Source: Circinella umbellata
Lineage: Eukaryota > Mucoromycota > Mucoromycetes > Mucorales > Lichtheimiaceae
NCBI GenBank assembly: GCA_025093555.1
Contig: JAIWNF010000025.1
Location: 124,001 to 188,000, forward strand
DNA length: 64,000 nucleotides
Direction: 5' to 3'
The notes under the pieces were generated by a model. That model worked only from the letters and a program-made list of their open reading frames with translations, was not told the DNA's origin and did not search any database. Below are positions 62,831 through 64,000 of this stretch, piece by piece. Each line of letters opens with the position of its first letter. Position 1 is the first letter of the stretch. A program made the position numbers and the translations under genes.

Positions 62831-64000
62831 AACAAACAACAGATATACATAATATAACTATAAACCCCAAACTTTTGATTCATCCATCCATCCATCTTTT
62901 TCTTTTTTGTCATTCTTTGTATAATAATAGTATAAATAATTGAATTATTATTATTAATCTTTTTCTACAATAACACTTCTTCTCCTCTTTTTTTTTCCTC
63001 CTCCACTTTCCTCAGTTCTTCTTTGCTATTGATGTCCATGAAATACGTATATATTTATATGCTACGTTTCTAAAGCAAATGAGTTGTATAGAATACACCC
63101 AATTTATATTTATCCATCTATTTCATTTTTTTTGTCATATCCTTGATAATTATTCTTTCTTAATAACAAGTGCAACGAGAGAAAAAAACAAATAACTTTT
63201 CGTATGTAGTTTATTAAATATCTTAAATCAATAGCAACAACCCGCCTTTCGCTTTTTTATTACAACTACATGTGTTTTTTTTGAGTTTTCAGTTTCAGCA
63301 CATGATTATATTAATCTATTCAAATGATCATCGTCATATATATACACAGGTACGTATCTACTCTAGTAATAAATGCTAATAATCATTCGAAAACTTTTAC
63401 ATATTATCATGTACTACCATGTAGATCTATGATTACTTGTAGTGCAAGGTTTTATTGTGTAAAATAACGTTTTAGTGTGCACAGCATGAATGCATTGTCA
63501 AATTTGTTGTGCAGATAAACAAAACCTTATCCCAGTTTTATTTTCCTCTTTTAATAATACTAATTATAATATATATTGTTTCCTATACAGTAACCTTGAA
63601 ATATTAGAACCAGGTAGGTTGATCATTGTTCTTAAATAATTGGGGGGGGGGTACCTTTATTCTTTTCAGGTGCTATACGCACAAAAGACTTTAGAGCAAC
63701 TGTTTTTATTTGGATAAATAAATAAATTGTTTATTTACTGTCTTTATAAATATATGCATAATGTCATTTACTAATAATAAAAGTATGTGGTAAATTAGCA
63801 GTCAGCTACTATATATATATTGACTCTCTACAGTAGTAGATAAATTAATGGTCAAGTTTATAAACAAGTCTATAGTATCTATATAGTTATACCGTTGTCT
63901 TCTCGATCCCAAGCTTATGCTAACAATGTGGAAGATGGCCTTATTTTTTTAAAAAAAACACATAGATTACCCTATTCTATATATACCAATGAGATCCTAT
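62831..64000. other. right-end stretch with no gene seen
   Basis: This is the 3' flank of YPT1, AT-rich. It contains a CATC run near 62881-62895, a G run near 63642-63651 and a T/A junction near 63942-63958. No coding block was found on either strand. Confidence 0.6.

Overview
This is an AT-rich nuclear window from a filamentous fungus, most likely an early-diverging one (Mucoromycota, probably Mucorales). The evidence is compact genes with many short GT-AG introns (about 50-160 nt), a Ypt1/Rab1 GTPase ending in GGGCC, an Sso-type syntaxin, Shy1/SURF1, Nop6, a GPR1/FUN34-type acetate transporter and an mpaB/rubber-oxygenase-like protein. A repeated gene family in the middle has the look of PD-(D/E)XK-like proteins that I recall as common in Mucorales genomes. 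The exact species cannot be told from the sequence. No rRNA, tRNA or CRISPR array was recognised.

Left flank (1-18.1 kb). After 3.8 kb without a credible gene come an mpaB-like oxygenase (+, 5 exons), a 17-exon membrane protein that looks like the vertebrate retinol receptor STRA6 (-), a TPR-like protein (+) and an acetate/succinate transporter (-). Then there is 3.6 kb with no gene seen.

Middle (18.1-43.0 kb). This is a young repeat landscape: a roughly 12.7-kb segment and a second copy of it in direct orientation, starting about 14.6 kb apart. Each copy holds three relatives of one gene family in a row: one short relic, one longer pseudogene and one apparently intact 7-exon gene (581 aa). 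The two intact genes appear identical. The right part of the two copies is almost identical and the left part (about 2.6 kb) is visibly diverged. The first copy carries a 2403-bp insertion flanked by the 3-bp repeat AAT, with CACYG-type ends and many CACTG subterminal repeats; the second copy still has the empty site. This is a clean natural case of a non-autonomous CACTA (EnSpm)-like DNA transposon. A 276-bp tandem repeat (3.9 units) lies between the copies.

Right flank (43-64 kb). This part is gene-rich and housekeeping in flavour: a Golgi-type glycosyltransferase-like protein (-), a vezatin-like membrane protein (+), SURF1/Shy1 (-) sharing a 170-bp divergent promoter region with Nop6 (+), an unknown multi-pass membrane protein (+), an Sso-type plasma-membrane syntaxin (+), an F-box-like protein (-) and Ypt1 (+). 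The syntaxin and Ypt1 both act in secretion, but nothing shows that their proximity is functional.

All exon models were built by hand from splice signals and reading-frame continuity. The phases agree across every junction given. No alignment or database search was run, so percentages are deliberately not stated.
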